Below the pieces are notes generated by a model. That model ran no database searches. It saw only the letters and a program-made list of their open reading frames with translations, and was not told the DNA's origin. The translations under genes were made by a program, and so were the position numbers. Of a DNA stretch of 9,497 nucleotides, positions 1 through 7,819 are shown piece by piece. The first letter of the stretch is position 1. The number at the start of each line of letters is the position of its first letter. The DNA comes from Euryarchaeota archaeon UBA40. Lineage in GTDB: Archaea; Thermoplasmatota; Poseidoniia; Poseidoniales; Thalassarchaeaceae. The stretch lies in the NCBI GenBank assembly GCA_002506875.1, contig DAYJ01000097.1:1-9497 (forward strand). The letters run 5' to 3'.

Positions 1-1
1 T

Positions 2-637
2 GATTCACGCCCTGTCAGAGGCGAGTTAGCATTCAACATTGATGGAACCAAATTCAATTCAAACTACAACAATGAATCAACTTCTGATAGGCGACATGAT
101 GTTGACACTAATACATGGCATTCGGTAAGTATAGTTGCAGCAATTACAGGCCATGGTTTCGGACAAGATCCTAACAATTGTGCAGAATTCTGTAATCATG
201 AACACCGATATTCAATGAATGGATATGATGTGACTGAGGATCACCCTATGGCAGGAAACTCAAGTGTGAATTCGGATCAACAAGGATGTCGAAAAACAAC
301 TGGTGAAGGTACTGTAGCAAACCAATTCGGAAGTTGGCCATATGGTCGTGCGGGATGGTGCGCAGGCCTCGATGTTAAATTGTGGAGTCACGACATCACT
401 CATTGGATTAATCCAACTGGTACGAACGAACTTTTCTATCAGGGACTCTTTGATGGTGCACAGTATCAAGAGACTTCAACCAATCCATACATTGTGGGCA
501 CAGTATGGATAGTCTATGAGCACAACATGACGAATCAAAATTCAGGGGCCTTCAATTCAGTCGATTCATCAGTAGAAAATCGAGGAATGATTACTGCAAA
601 TCCCGATCTGACAGATTATGCTGCACTTAGGGCTTAA
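2..637 (+). CDS. Secreted peptide:N-glycosidase F-like enzyme, C-terminal part (5' end outside the window)
   Basis: The reading frame is open from the left edge, giving 211 visible residues; the true start lies outside. The sequence matches the C-terminal domain of the PNGase F family, which cleaves the amide bond between Asn and the first GlcNAc of N-glycans. Visible residues 48-64 carry 'ITGHGFGQ' followed by 'NCAEFC'. This parallels 'ISGWGHA...GCAEWC' of the Elizabethkingia enzyme, so Glu62 aligns with the functionally important Glu206. Cys60/Cys64 match its Cys204-Cys208 disulfide. 'GC' at 95-96 and 'GSWPYGRAGWCAG' at 110-122 match the second disulfide (Cys231-Cys252) and Arg248. The catalytic Asp60 equivalent would lie in the missing N-terminal half. 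The disulfides imply an exported protein. The gene is convergent with mqnC and overlaps it by 11 bp. The family call is confident; the exact glycan substrate is unknown, and only the C-terminal portion can be judged. Confidence 0.85.
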   Translation, partial: DSRPVRGELAFNIDGTKFNSNYNNESTSDRRHDVDTNTWHSVSIVAAITGHGFGQDPNNCAEFCNHEHRYSMNGYDVTEDHPMAGNSSVNSDQQGCRKTTGEGTVANQFGSWPYGRAGWCAGLDVKLWSHDITHWINPTGTNELFYQGLFDGAQYQETSTNPYIVGTVWIVYEHNMTNQNSGAFNSVDSSVENRGMITANPDLTDYAALRA

Positions 638-1793
638 CTGGCACAGGTGTAGGCATTGGTTCGAAATCTGGAATCGTTGTAGTAAGTAGATTGTAATCAC
701 TATCTCGTTTCTTGGGCTGATGCCCAGAACGGAGAATTGTTCTCTGTAGTTCTGATTCACTTGCAAGTACTTTCGTAGTGCCTGACGCAGATACAACATT
801 TTCTTCCATCATAGTTGATCCAATGTCGTCGGCACCAGCATCAATGGCAATTTGAGCCACATCGAGTCCCATTGTTGGCCAAGATGCTTGAATATGGACA
901 ATATTGTCGAAGAATATCCTGCTAACTGCAACTTGACGAAGATATTCCATAGGACCTGCTCCTAACTCAAGTCGATTAGCACCTCTGTTACGTCGCCCAA
1001 AAGAGTTGTTTTCCAACTGTACTGGCCATGAAATAAAGGAAGTGAACCCATCTTCATTTCGTTGAATTGATTCATCTTGTAGAGTTCTAATTCTTTCCAT
1101 ATGTTCCACTCTGTGTCTCGGTTCTTCTCCGAAGCCGAAAACATTGGTTGCTGAAGTAGTAAGTTTGAGGTCTTGAGCTTCAGACATGACTCTCAACCAA
1201 TTCTCTGCACTCCCCTTCTTTGGTGAAATATTCAACCGAACATCATCTACGAGCATCTCTGCACCCCCCCCTGGAAGACCATGGAGTCCAGCCTCCTTGA
1301 GTTGGCGCAATACTTCTTTTGTCTCCAATCCAGTTACATCTGCAATACCCTCAATTTCGATGGGACTGAAGCAATCCAGAGCAATCTTTGGATGCCTCTG
1401 AACTAATGCTTGGAGGAGATCTGTGTAATATTCCATTCCTAATTCTGGGTTGACACCACCCTGCATCAGGACTCGACTTCCACCTATTGCTTCCAGTTCA
1501 CTAATCCTTGCAGAAATCTGGTCAATTGATTGGGTGTAGACCTCCTTGTGTCCAGGAGGTCTGTAGAAAGAGCAGAATTGGCAATTTATTGTACAGATAT
1601 TAGTGTAATTCACATTCCTGTCAACTAGATAGGTGATTATCTCGTTAGGATTGTGAATGCGCCGAACATTCCGTGCAACCTTCATCAGGGCTTCAAGAGG
1701 TGCATTTTCGTACAGAAAAGTTGCATCTTCAACAGTTATTCTAGCATGCTCTCCATCAGGTGTGATGACACTATCAAGAATAGAATTCCACAT
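627..1793 (-). CDS. mqnC: Cyclic dehypoxanthine futalosine synthase (radical SAM), menaquinone biosynthesis
   Basis: A 388-residue radical SAM enzyme that would convert dehypoxanthine futalosine to its cyclic form in the futalosine route to menaquinone. It is cytoplasmic and depends on a 4Fe-4S cluster and SAM. The cluster motif CxxxCxxC is at residues 67, 71 and 74, inside 'VDRNVNYTNICTINCQFC'. The following 'SFYRPPGHKEVYT' is typical of MqnC rather than its paralogues. 'MQGGVNPEL' near 110-118 and the C-terminal 'SASGTTKVLASESELQRTI' also fit the family, and the length is normal. The ATG lies 3 bp after the stop of pepP, and a GGGGAT ribosome-binding-like element 6 nt upstream sits in the last pepP codons, so the two genes are very probably co-transcribed. 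The 3' end overlaps the convergent PNGase-like gene by 11 bp. MqnE and CofH were considered and judged less likely. Confidence 0.9.
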   Translation of the reverse strand: MWNSILDSVITPDGEHARITVEDATFLYENAPLEALMKVARNVRRIHNPNEIITYLVDRNVNYTNICTINCQFCSFYRPPGHKEVYTQSIDQISARISELEAIGGSRVLMQGGVNPELGMEYYTDLLQALVQRHPKIALDCFSPIEIEGIADVTGLETKEVLRQLKEAGLHGLPGGGAEMLVDDVRLNISPKKGSAENWLRVMSEAQDLKLTTSATNVFGFGEEPRHRVEHMERIRTLQDESIQRNEDGFTSFISWPVQLENNSFGRRNRGANRLELGAGPMEYLRQVAVSRIFFDNIVHIQASWPTMGLDVAQIAIDAGADDIGSTMMEENVVSASGTTKVLASESELQRTILRSGHQPKKRDSDYNLLTTTIPDFEPMPTPVPVKP

Positions 1794-1796
1794 GGA

Positions 1797-3113
1797 TCAA
1801 TCCCCATTCATCAGAGCTTCGATATCATCAATTTCCACAGGACATGCTTCTGTTAGATTCACAGGCCCATCGTTCGTGATTAGGATATCATCCTCAATAC
1901 GAACACCAATGCCAGCGTAACGCTCTGGTACATGCACATCCGTTCTCCATGATGCAAAATAGAGGCCTGGTTCTATTGTGATGACCATTCCCGGCTCAAA
2001 CACTCTAGAACTGCTATCGATACTGTATATACCAACATCATGTACATCTAAACCAAGCCAATGACCTATGCCATGCATGAACCAAAGTCCGACTCCATCC
2101 GGTCCAGTAGGCTCATCCATTGCTCCATCAATAACACCCAATCGAATCAGATGTTCTGACAAGACCCTTCGAGCAGCATCATTTGGGGCAGTTACTTTTT
2201 CTCCAACCTTACATGCTGCGATTGCTGCTCTCTGAGCATCTAATACTGCCTGATATATCTCTCGCTGGGGTTCAGTGAAATGGCCGTTTACAGGGAATGT
2301 CCGAGTGACATCAGACGCATATCCATCAACTTCACATCCGGCATCAATGAGTAGAAGGTCTCCATCCTTCAACACTGCATCGTTTGCATGATAATGAAGG
2401 ATAGTTGCGTTATCCCCTCCTGCTACGATACTTGGATAGGACCAATGTGATCCATGTGTGAGGAAAGCACCCTCGATTATCCCTTGAAATTCACATTCGT
2501 TCATATCCTGTGTTGCTTTTTCCATCGCTTCGATATGAGCTTTGACTGCTATGTCTGCAGCTTTTTGCATAGATTCCAACTCGTGAGAATCCTTTCGGAG
2601 CCTCAATTCAGACAAATACGGACGTGGATCAGTGATTCTCTTTGGACCAATACCTGACTTCTGACGCGCTCTTGTTTCAGTATACACTGCATCCTGAATC
2701 CATTTATCCAGATCTTTTTTCTCACCCATTACGTAAGCAATGGAATTAATCGAATCCTTGATTTTGTTTAGAAAATCTAAGAGATTCTCATTCGAATCAA
2801 CTGTATCTACAGGAAGCGAGCGAGATCCTTCGATTCCAGGGCGCCGTCCGGTCCATATCTCTTGGAGTGTATCATTAGGCTGGACAAATAATGTCGATGA
2901 AATAACGCCCCCTATTTTGGTGATTACTAAGGTGCATTCCTCTTGTTCACAACCAGTAAGATAGAGCATATCTGAGCTTGCTCTGAATGGATAATGCACG
3001 TCTCGAGACCGGGTCATACTTGAGTTGGTTGGAAAGATGGCAATACTCTGATCATCAAAGGAATCCATCAAGGTGGATTGGCGCCGTACGTAGACGTCGT
3101 CTGGCGTGCCCAT
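1797..3113 (-). CDS. pepP: Xaa-Pro aminopeptidase, M24B family
   Basis: A 438-residue metallopeptidase that removes the N-terminal residue from peptides with proline in second position; it has no signal peptide, so it should be cytoplasmic. An N-terminal aminopeptidase-P domain (about residues 1-150) precedes the pita-bread catalytic domain. The five metal ligands are all present: Asp257 (LLLIDAG), Asp268 (ASDVTRTF), His351 (HGIGHWLGLDVHD), Glu381 (ITIEPGLY) and Glu407 (GVRIEDD). Spacing is almost the same as in E. coli PepP (260, 271, 354, 383, 406), and the length is similar (441 there). I chose the ATG at 3113 because it follows the upstream stop by 1 bp (TGACATG) and has GGAG 10 nt upstream at 3124-3127. 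An in-frame GTG at 3206 would add 31 poorly conserved residues and overlap the upstream gene by about 90 bp. Translational coupling to the upstream surface-protein gene is likely. Confidence 0.92.
   Translation of the reverse strand: MGTPDDVYVRRQSTLMDSFDDQSIAIFPTNSSMTRSRDVHYPFRASSDMLYLTGCEQEECTLVITKIGGVISSTLFVQPNDTLQEIWTGRRPGIEGSRSLPVDTVDSNENLLDFLNKIKDSINSIAYVMGEKKDLDKWIQDAVYTETRARQKSGIGPKRITDPRPYLSELRLRKDSHELESMQKAADIAVKAHIEAMEKATQDMNECEFQGIIEGAFLTHGSHWSYPSIVAGGDNATILHYHANDAVLKDGDLLLIDAGCEVDGYASDVTRTFPVNGHFTEPQREIYQAVLDAQRAAIAACKVGEKVTAPNDAARRVLSEHLIRLGVIDGAMDEPTGPDGVGLWFMHGIGHWLGLDVHDVGIYSIDSSSRVFEPGMVITIEPGLYFASWRTDVHVPERYAGIGVRIEDDILITNDGPVNLTEACPVEIDDIEALMNGD
1800..1805 (-). promoter_or_regulatory. 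Ribosome-binding-like element GGGGAT before mqnC
   Basis: On the - strand GGGGAT differs by one base from GGTGAT and lies 6 nt before the mqnC ATG. It is embedded in the last two sense codons of pepP, which supports coupled translation of the two genes. Confidence 0.5.
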
Positions 3114-3114
3114 G

Positions 3115-4653
3115 TCATTTCGACTCCGATTCTGTTCTTGAGGATGTGGCTTCACTCTCAAGCTTTTTTTTGGATTCAAAATCCCATGGTCTGACAACAG
3201 GAACACGATCCTGTCTCATGAACATCATTAGATAGGCTGCAAAAAGAATGAATATGATTGATACAAGTGCCCCTGTAAGGATAACCATAGAGGAGCCCTG
3301 AGCCTCGGGATCACTGGGTGTATCAATCACGCCAAACATTACGGAACTGCTGTCTATTTCCCCATTATCATCAGTTACAACAAGCATTAGTGTATGCTGT
3401 ACTGAATCATCCTCTGGTCGTTCAAGGGTTCGTTCGATTCCTGATAGAATTGGCACACCATCGAGATACCATACATAATCTAAACTTACGACATCATTTG
3501 ACGTATCAGTTGAATAATATGCATCAATAGACCATCCATCCTTATCCGAGAGCCGTATTGTCTCACCATCATCTGTTGGAACACCGTCAATCCGAAGCGC
3601 AGAATTAGGCCGCTGATTGACGATATCAATAGTAACACTCGTAGAATTAGTATGGCCAACTTGATCTACGATAGTTAGGTTAACCACGAATATTCCCGAA
3701 TCCTCTGCAGAGAGATTGAACAAGCCATCGTCTCCACCAACGCTTGTTCTTGCTACATTGGATGAATTAATCTCTGTTAAAGTCCAAATATATCGAATAC
3801 CTTCTCTTCCCCAGAATCTATCACTCGATGCACTAGCGTCGATTACAACAGGGACTGATGATTCTGGAACCTTACTTGGAGCAGACAATTCGACCGATGG
3901 AGAAGTAATATCCAATCGAATGTCGGTACATCCGATCCATGTTGACCAATTTCCACCGAGGCCCATTTGAACAAGAATTGTCCACCAACCATCTCCAAAG
4001 GAAGAAAGATCCTGAACAATACTAAATTCAGTAGAATTGAAAGTATCCCCCACAACAATCCACTGTTCAACTGAAGGTGGGTTGTGTAATCCATCTAAGC
4101 AACCCGATTCACTAGCTTTACTGGATTGAATACCCCACCTAACATCAAAATCCGACGATGCGCCGTCCTGAATATAGGTAATATCAACAATCTGTTGGTC
4201 GATAGATGATACAGGATTCTTTGGCACGATGACCCAGTTTTCTGAAGAATTAGGGGATGCGATTTCGCCTGCTCTAATAATCCCGAATTCACGGTGGATT
4301 CGTTCTTCTTCAACCATGACGTCAATGATCAAAACACAGCGACAAGGTGAGATTACATGGTGATGGATTGGAATACTATCCCATTCGTTTGTTTCTGATT
4401 GGAACTCTGATTGACCATCATAACGTGTGACTCCTTCGTCCTTAATCATCCAACGTATCTCTACATCTTCTGAATCAATATATCCTACATCGAATCTTAG
4501 ATCTGAGGACGATTCGAAAATCTGAACATTCCCTCCCTCTATCTGTATCAAGTCGAGATCTGGAGAATAATACGATTCTTGACTATCCTTGAGAGAATAA
4601 GAGGGATTAGACAATAGTAAGAGAGCAATTAGGGGTACCCAAATCACTCTCAT
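3115..4653 (-). CDS. Surface-anchored type I membrane protein with PKD/Ig-like domains, function unknown
   Basis: A 512-residue protein with a clear signal peptide (residues 1-20, hydrophobic 'PLIALLLL', likely cut near 'SYS'). A long extracellular region follows, then one C-terminal transmembrane helix (about 455-478, 'MVILTGALVSIIFILFAAYL') and a basic, Ser/Glu-rich cytoplasmic tail of about 34 residues. Residues about 250-345 ('ASASSD', 'IRYIWTL', 'VNLTIVDQVGHTNSTSVTI') and about 346-445 ('LDYVWYLDGV', 'TLMLVVTDDNG') look like two tandem PKD or Ig-like beta-sandwiches. Residues 30-245 are less typical but also rich in beta strand. No catalytic motif is visible, so adhesion, scaffolding or binding to a partner is the most that can be inferred. 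Several N-x-S/T sites suggest possible N-glycosylation. The gene lies 52 bp downstream of the TSP3-repeat gene with no obvious promoter between, so the two may be co-expressed. Only a weak ribosome binding site is visible before the ATG. Confidence 0.8.
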   Translation of the reverse strand: MRVIWVPLIALLLLSNPSYSLKDSQESYYSPDLDLIQIEGGNVQIFESSSDLRFDVGYIDSEDVEIRWMIKDEGVTRYDGQSEFQSETNEWDSIPIHHHVISPCRCVLIIDVMVEEERIHREFGIIRAGEIASPNSSENWVIVPKNPVSSIDQQIVDITYIQDGASSDFDVRWGIQSSKASESGCLDGLHNPPSVEQWIVVGDTFNSTEFSIVQDLSSFGDGWWTILVQMGLGGNWSTWIGCTDIRLDITSPSVELSAPSKVPESSVPVVIDASASSDRFWGREGIRYIWTLTEINSSNVARTSVGGDDGLFNLSAEDSGIFVVNLTIVDQVGHTNSTSVTIDIVNQRPNSALRIDGVPTDDGETIRLSDKDGWSIDAYYSTDTSNDVVSLDYVWYLDGVPILSGIERTLERPEDDSVQHTLMLVVTDDNGEIDSSSVMFGVIDTPSDPEAQGSSMVILTGALVSIIFILFAAYLMMFMRQDRVPVVRPWDFESKKKLESEATSSRTESESK

Positions 4654-4705
4654 ATGACTCGATGGTCATCAGATAGGGAAGAACGCTTTGACTAATCGTG
4701 TGAAA

Positions 4706-7700
4706 TCAAGCGAAATCATCGCAAATCTCACCCTGGCCAGGGAACGAGTTACCAGATTTAGGATTGGAATTATAATCACATTCACAACGGTTAGAAATTC
4801 CATCTCCATCACTATCGATGTTAGCATCGCTAGGATCGAATGGATCGAAATTGAAGAAATACTCCCAACCATCCCACATTGTGTCACCATCGCTATCCTT
4901 GTGGAATACTTCATACCCATCGAGAAGACCATCAGGGCAACGATCATCGCCACACATATCGGAATCATTGTAGACAGCATAGGTGCCATTCTCGTATTCC
5001 TCATAGTTGGTGTAGTTCGTCAAATCATCATAGAATGCAGCACCAGAGGGTGTCAATGGATCGATATGGCATACACCTGATGATCCGTCCCATGGAGGGC
5101 AGTATCGATTTAGCAGTGCGGTACGGTTTAATCCATCGGAATCAAAGTCCTCGTCACCATCCATGATCCCATCTAAATCTGAATCTGGCATACGCGGATC
5201 TAGAGGGCCACGGGCGCCAATAATTTCGAGTGTACCATTGTCTACCAAACCCTCGTTCAATGCAGCTTCTGTTGCCCGAGTTTCCCAGCCATCAGGAAGG
5301 CGATCACCATCTGAATCATCATTCACAGGATTAGTATCCCAACGATCTGGAATCTCCTGCGTATTAACGAGTGAATCATTGTCAATATCGTATAAGCGGT
5401 CAGGTAAAGCCGACTCACTAGGGTCTAATGCCCAACGGCCTGAATCAGGGATGGTGAATCCAGTAAGATTCATCTCACTGATGAAGTACTTAGGATCAGG
5501 TTCACCATCACCATTTCTATCAGCTCCTGACTGGAATCCTGAGCGGAAGTTATCCCATAGCCAGCCACCAGGGCCCTTGCCACATTCATTCATAACATCG
5601 CAACCTGGCGGGAGCCAATTTGAAGGAGCAATCCAAAGTGAGTGTGTCTTTTTGTTGTCCATAGTACTCGTAACTTGCATTTCCCAGCCATCTGGTTGTC
5701 CATCACCATCAGTATCGTTATTCTTAGGATTAGTCTGATCTTGCCATGGACGAGGTACAAATAATGTCTCAGCGCCATCATTCAAACCATCATCATCCGT
5801 ATCTGAGTTGTTTGCATGGGTGATGTATTGATCTTCTCCAGCAACAACCTCCTCACCATCTGCTAGTCCGTCGTTATCTGTGTCGAACATTGAAGCATTA
5901 GTAGTGTATTCATAGAGAATTCCATTGTAAGTCATCTGGTGACCATCAATGACCTCTCTTCGGTCATTTAGTCCATCTTGATCCGTATCGAAGTTCGAAG
6001 CATTTGTTGCATGGAGGAAGTATTCGTCAGCATCAGAGAGGCCGTCTTCATCAGTATCAATTGCCCTAGGATCTGAAGTAACGTGGACATTAGCTACCCC
6101 TTTCTCAACAACAAGAATTGTCCAACCAATTACTTCGATACCGTCAATCAGACCATCATAGTCAGTATCTGGGACAAGAGGATCTGTGGACCTACCGACA
6201 GCCAAACCTTCGTCATTAAACTTGGATTCGTACTCCTTGAGGTTAGTATAACGTTCAGAGGTTTCAACAATAGACATCCAAACAAAATTTCGCGAAGTCA
6301 CCTTGTTCTCTACTGCGACATCGTCTGATGTATCCTCAGTTCCCATGTCATCGGTACCATCCAACAACTTCTGAGCTGGAATGGAATACACATACCCACT
6401 GACTGGTGCAGCGAGACGATCTAATGCATAGGCTCCGTTACGGACTGTTTTTGCATAAGCAACTGTCTGATCTGCTTCTACATACTCACCAAGTTCAACC
6501 ATAATCTGGTCAACCTCTGCCGTACTCACCAGTTCCTCATAGAGGACGGCCCCATCGCCATCGACATCGTATCCGTCGAGGTCAGGGTCCTCCTCTGAAT
6601 CATCAAATTTAGGATGTGTTCCAGATGCAAACTCCCAGCCATCAGGCATCCCATCATTATCGGTATCAGGATCCATCGGGTCGGTGAAATTCTCTGCACC
6701 CCATGTTAGTGCGACTTCATATTCAGCAAGATTGCTTAATCCATCGTCATCGCCATCAGGAAACGAATCAGAAGCATTAGATGGATTCAGTATATCATTG
6801 AAACAGTACTCGAATCCGTCTGGCATACCATCACCATCCGTATCCCAATCACTAGGGCCATTCAAGCGCCCGTCACCATCCATATCCTCATTGAACCAAG
6901 CAAGATCGCCTTGATTGGATTGCATAGCAGAGAAAGGAGCTGTCATCGAAAGAGCTGGGTTCTGTGGTACTCCGCAGTGGTAGGAAAGTAGTACGGCGCC
7001 GAAGTTGACTTCAATTTCATCTGCAATGAGGTCACTATCACTATCTCTCTCCAAAGGATTCGTATTGTACTTCTCTTCGATGTAGTTGTTCAGAGTATCA
7101 GAGTCGAGATCTAGAACAGCATCACACGACTGTCGATTGAGGATTGTGAGGTTTTTGTCCCATTCATCTTGACCTACAAGTTGGATCACAGATGCTTCAA
7201 CATCTGGAGTCAGGAGATCACAGTCCCAGTTCCCAGAAAGAGGATCGAACATGGTGAGTTCGCCTGTAGGTGTCACGATAATATGTGTGTAAAGGGATTC
7301 CCAGCGATCGTTCAAACCATCACTATCTGTATCCTTTAGGTTAGGATTAGTACCAAGATTAGCCTCATCGCGGTTAGTCAGTCCATCGCGATCAGGATCA
7401 CCATCTGGGCCATTATTCGGGTCAGGAAATGTTTCATTTTGTTCGGTGTTATCATCGTCCGGCTGAGCATCTGGATCTCCTCCAACTATCTCCTCACCAC
7501 TTGCTGTACCATCATCGAGAGGATCGAGACCATTAGCAATCTCCCAACCATCTTCAAGATCATCACCATCAGTGTCATTATTTCTCCAATCAGTCCCGTA
7601 AAGAGTCTGTTCCATTCGATCTGAAATTCCATCGCCGTCTGTGTCTTCACCTTCAGTGAATGTTGCATCAATCTCGGTAGGTGACAAATCATTTGTAGCG

Positions 7701-7819
7701 GGTTCGAACCCTCCAGTTTCCGTAGTTGATATTCCAGAATCAACGACTGTGTATACACCTGCAAGGCAAAGGGTAGAGACAATCGCGACGACTGCCCATT
7801 GGTTATGGTCGAGTGGCAT
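4706..7819 (-). CDS. Large secreted or membrane-tethered calcium-binding TSP3-repeat protein
   Basis: A 1037-residue protein with an N-terminal hydrophobic helix (residues about 8-26, 'WAVVAIVSTLCLAGVYTVV'), acting as a signal peptide or uncleaved anchor. The rest is hydrophilic and very acidic. About two dozen thrombospondin type 3-like motifs (DxDxDGxxD, often ending DGWE or DGxE) run from about residue 59 to the C terminus, for example DTDGDGISD, DTDNDGMPDGWE and DSDGDGISNRCE. Such motifs bind calcium and stiffen extracellular proteins. A non-repeat insert (434-538) resembles a barrel-sandwich fold. Paired cysteines (for example in 739-746, 907-917 and 956-961) fit oxidising conditions outside the cell. 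No C-terminal anchor is seen. I prefer the ATG at 7819: AGTGAT lies 3 nt upstream, the N terminus then starts directly before the helix, and a TATA-like element would place the transcript start below the ATG at 7855. The ligand is unknown; adhesion or binding of particles is plausible. Confidence 0.85.
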   Translation of the reverse strand: MPLDHNQWAVVAIVSTLCLAGVYTVVDSGISTTETGGFEPATNDLSPTEIDATFTEGEDTDGDGISDRMEQTLYGTDWRNNDTDGDDLEDGWEIANGLDPLDDGTASGEEIVGGDPDAQPDDDNTEQNETFPDPNNGPDGDPDRDGLTNRDEANLGTNPNLKDTDSDGLNDRWESLYTHIIVTPTGELTMFDPLSGNWDCDLLTPDVEASVIQLVGQDEWDKNLTILNRQSCDAVLDLDSDTLNNYIEEKYNTNPLERDSDSDLIADEIEVNFGAVLLSYHCGVPQNPALSMTAPFSAMQSNQGDLAWFNEDMDGDGRLNGPSDWDTDGDGMPDGFEYCFNDILNPSNASDSFPDGDDDGLSNLAEYEVALTWGAENFTDPMDPDTDNDGMPDGWEFASGTHPKFDDSEEDPDLDGYDVDGDGAVLYEELVSTAEVDQIMVELGEYVEADQTVAYAKTVRNGAYALDRLAAPVSGYVYSIPAQKLLDGTDDMGTEDTSDDVAVENKVTSRNFVWMSIVETSERYTNLKEYESKFNDEGLAVGRSTDPLVPDTDYDGLIDGIEVIGWTILVVEKGVANVHVTSDPRAIDTDEDGLSDADEYFLHATNASNFDTDQDGLNDRREVIDGHQMTYNGILYEYTTNASMFDTDNDGLADGEEVVAGEDQYITHANNSDTDDDGLNDGAETLFVPRPWQDQTNPKNNDTDGDGQPDGWEMQVTSTMDNKKTHSLWIAPSNWLPPGCDVMNECGKGPGGWLWDNFRSGFQSGADRNGDGEPDPKYFISEMNLTGFTIPDSGRWALDPSESALPDRLYDIDNDSLVNTQEIPDRWDTNPVNDDSDGDRLPDGWETRATEAALNEGLVDNGTLEIIGARGPLDPRMPDSDLDGIMDGDEDFDSDGLNRTALLNRYCPPWDGSSGVCHIDPLTPSGAAFYDDLTNYTNYEEYENGTYAVYNDSDMCGDDRCPDGLLDGYEVFHKDSDGDTMWDGWEYFFNFDPFDPSDANIDSDGDGISNRCECDYNSNPKSGNSFPGQGEICDDFA
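4784..7645 (-). repeat. Coding region of about 24 degenerate TSP3/calcium-binding repeats
   Basis: The repeats are seen at protein level as DxDxDG-type loops, irregularly spaced (mostly 15-60 residues apart) rather than in strict tandem. At DNA level they show as recurring 'ccatcaccatc', 'ccatcatc' and 'gtatc' strings on the + strand. The array is interrupted by a stretch of about 105 residues without repeats (6206-6520). The copies have diverged, so this is an old amplification rather than a recent expansion. Confidence 0.8.
6206..6520 (-). other. Non-repeat insert in the TSP3 protein resembling a biotinyl/lipoyl-type barrel-sandwich domain
   Basis: Residues 434-538 of the 1037-residue protein break the calcium-repeat pattern. 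'IMVELGEYVEADQTVAYAKT' followed by 'LAAPVSGYVYSI' resembles the two halves of a biotinyl/lipoyl or HlyD-like barrel-sandwich hybrid (pattern V.vGd.V..Gq.la ... i.AP.sG.V..i). The part after it ('VTSRNFVWMSIVETS') could supply a closing strand. There is no EAMKM-like biotinylation motif, so the domain would be structural or binding rather than a carrier. This rests on pattern resemblance alone. Confidence 0.35.

Noticed and set aside
627..1793. MqnE (aminofutalosine synthase) or CofH as the identity of the radical SAM gene
   Set aside because: The 'VDRNVNYTNIC...FCSFYRPPGHKEVYT' region and the C-terminal 'SGTTK...SESELQRTI' fit MqnC, and no F420 genes lie nearby.
3114..3206. A 31-residue N-terminal extension of PepP from a GTG start at 3206
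   Set aside because: It would overlap the upstream gene by about 90 bp, gives a low-complexity polar tail, and ignores the ATG at 3113 that has GGAG upstream and the normal family length.
3115..3280. A PGF-CTERM-type archaeosortase sorting signal at the C terminus of the PKD-like protein
   Set aside because: No PGF-like motif precedes the helix, and the tail of about 34 residues is too long for a sorting signal; a stable transmembrane anchor fits better.
4688..5080. A 130-residue + strand open frame rich in Ile and Thr
   Set aside because: Antisense to the 3' end of the TSP3 gene; the composition is a by-product of the repeat codons.
5163..5738. A 191-residue + strand open frame rich in Ser and Pro
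   Set aside because: It lies wholly antisense to the TSP3-repeat gene. Its Ser/Pro bias is what the opposite strand of Asp-Gly-rich repeats produces, and it shows no recognisable domain.
4784..7645. Recurring short strings such as 'ccatcaccatc', at first glance like a CRISPR or satellite repeat
   Set aside because: Spacing is irregular, the copies diverge, and they stay in one reading frame encoding DxDxDG loops; there are no uniform repeats with unique spacers.
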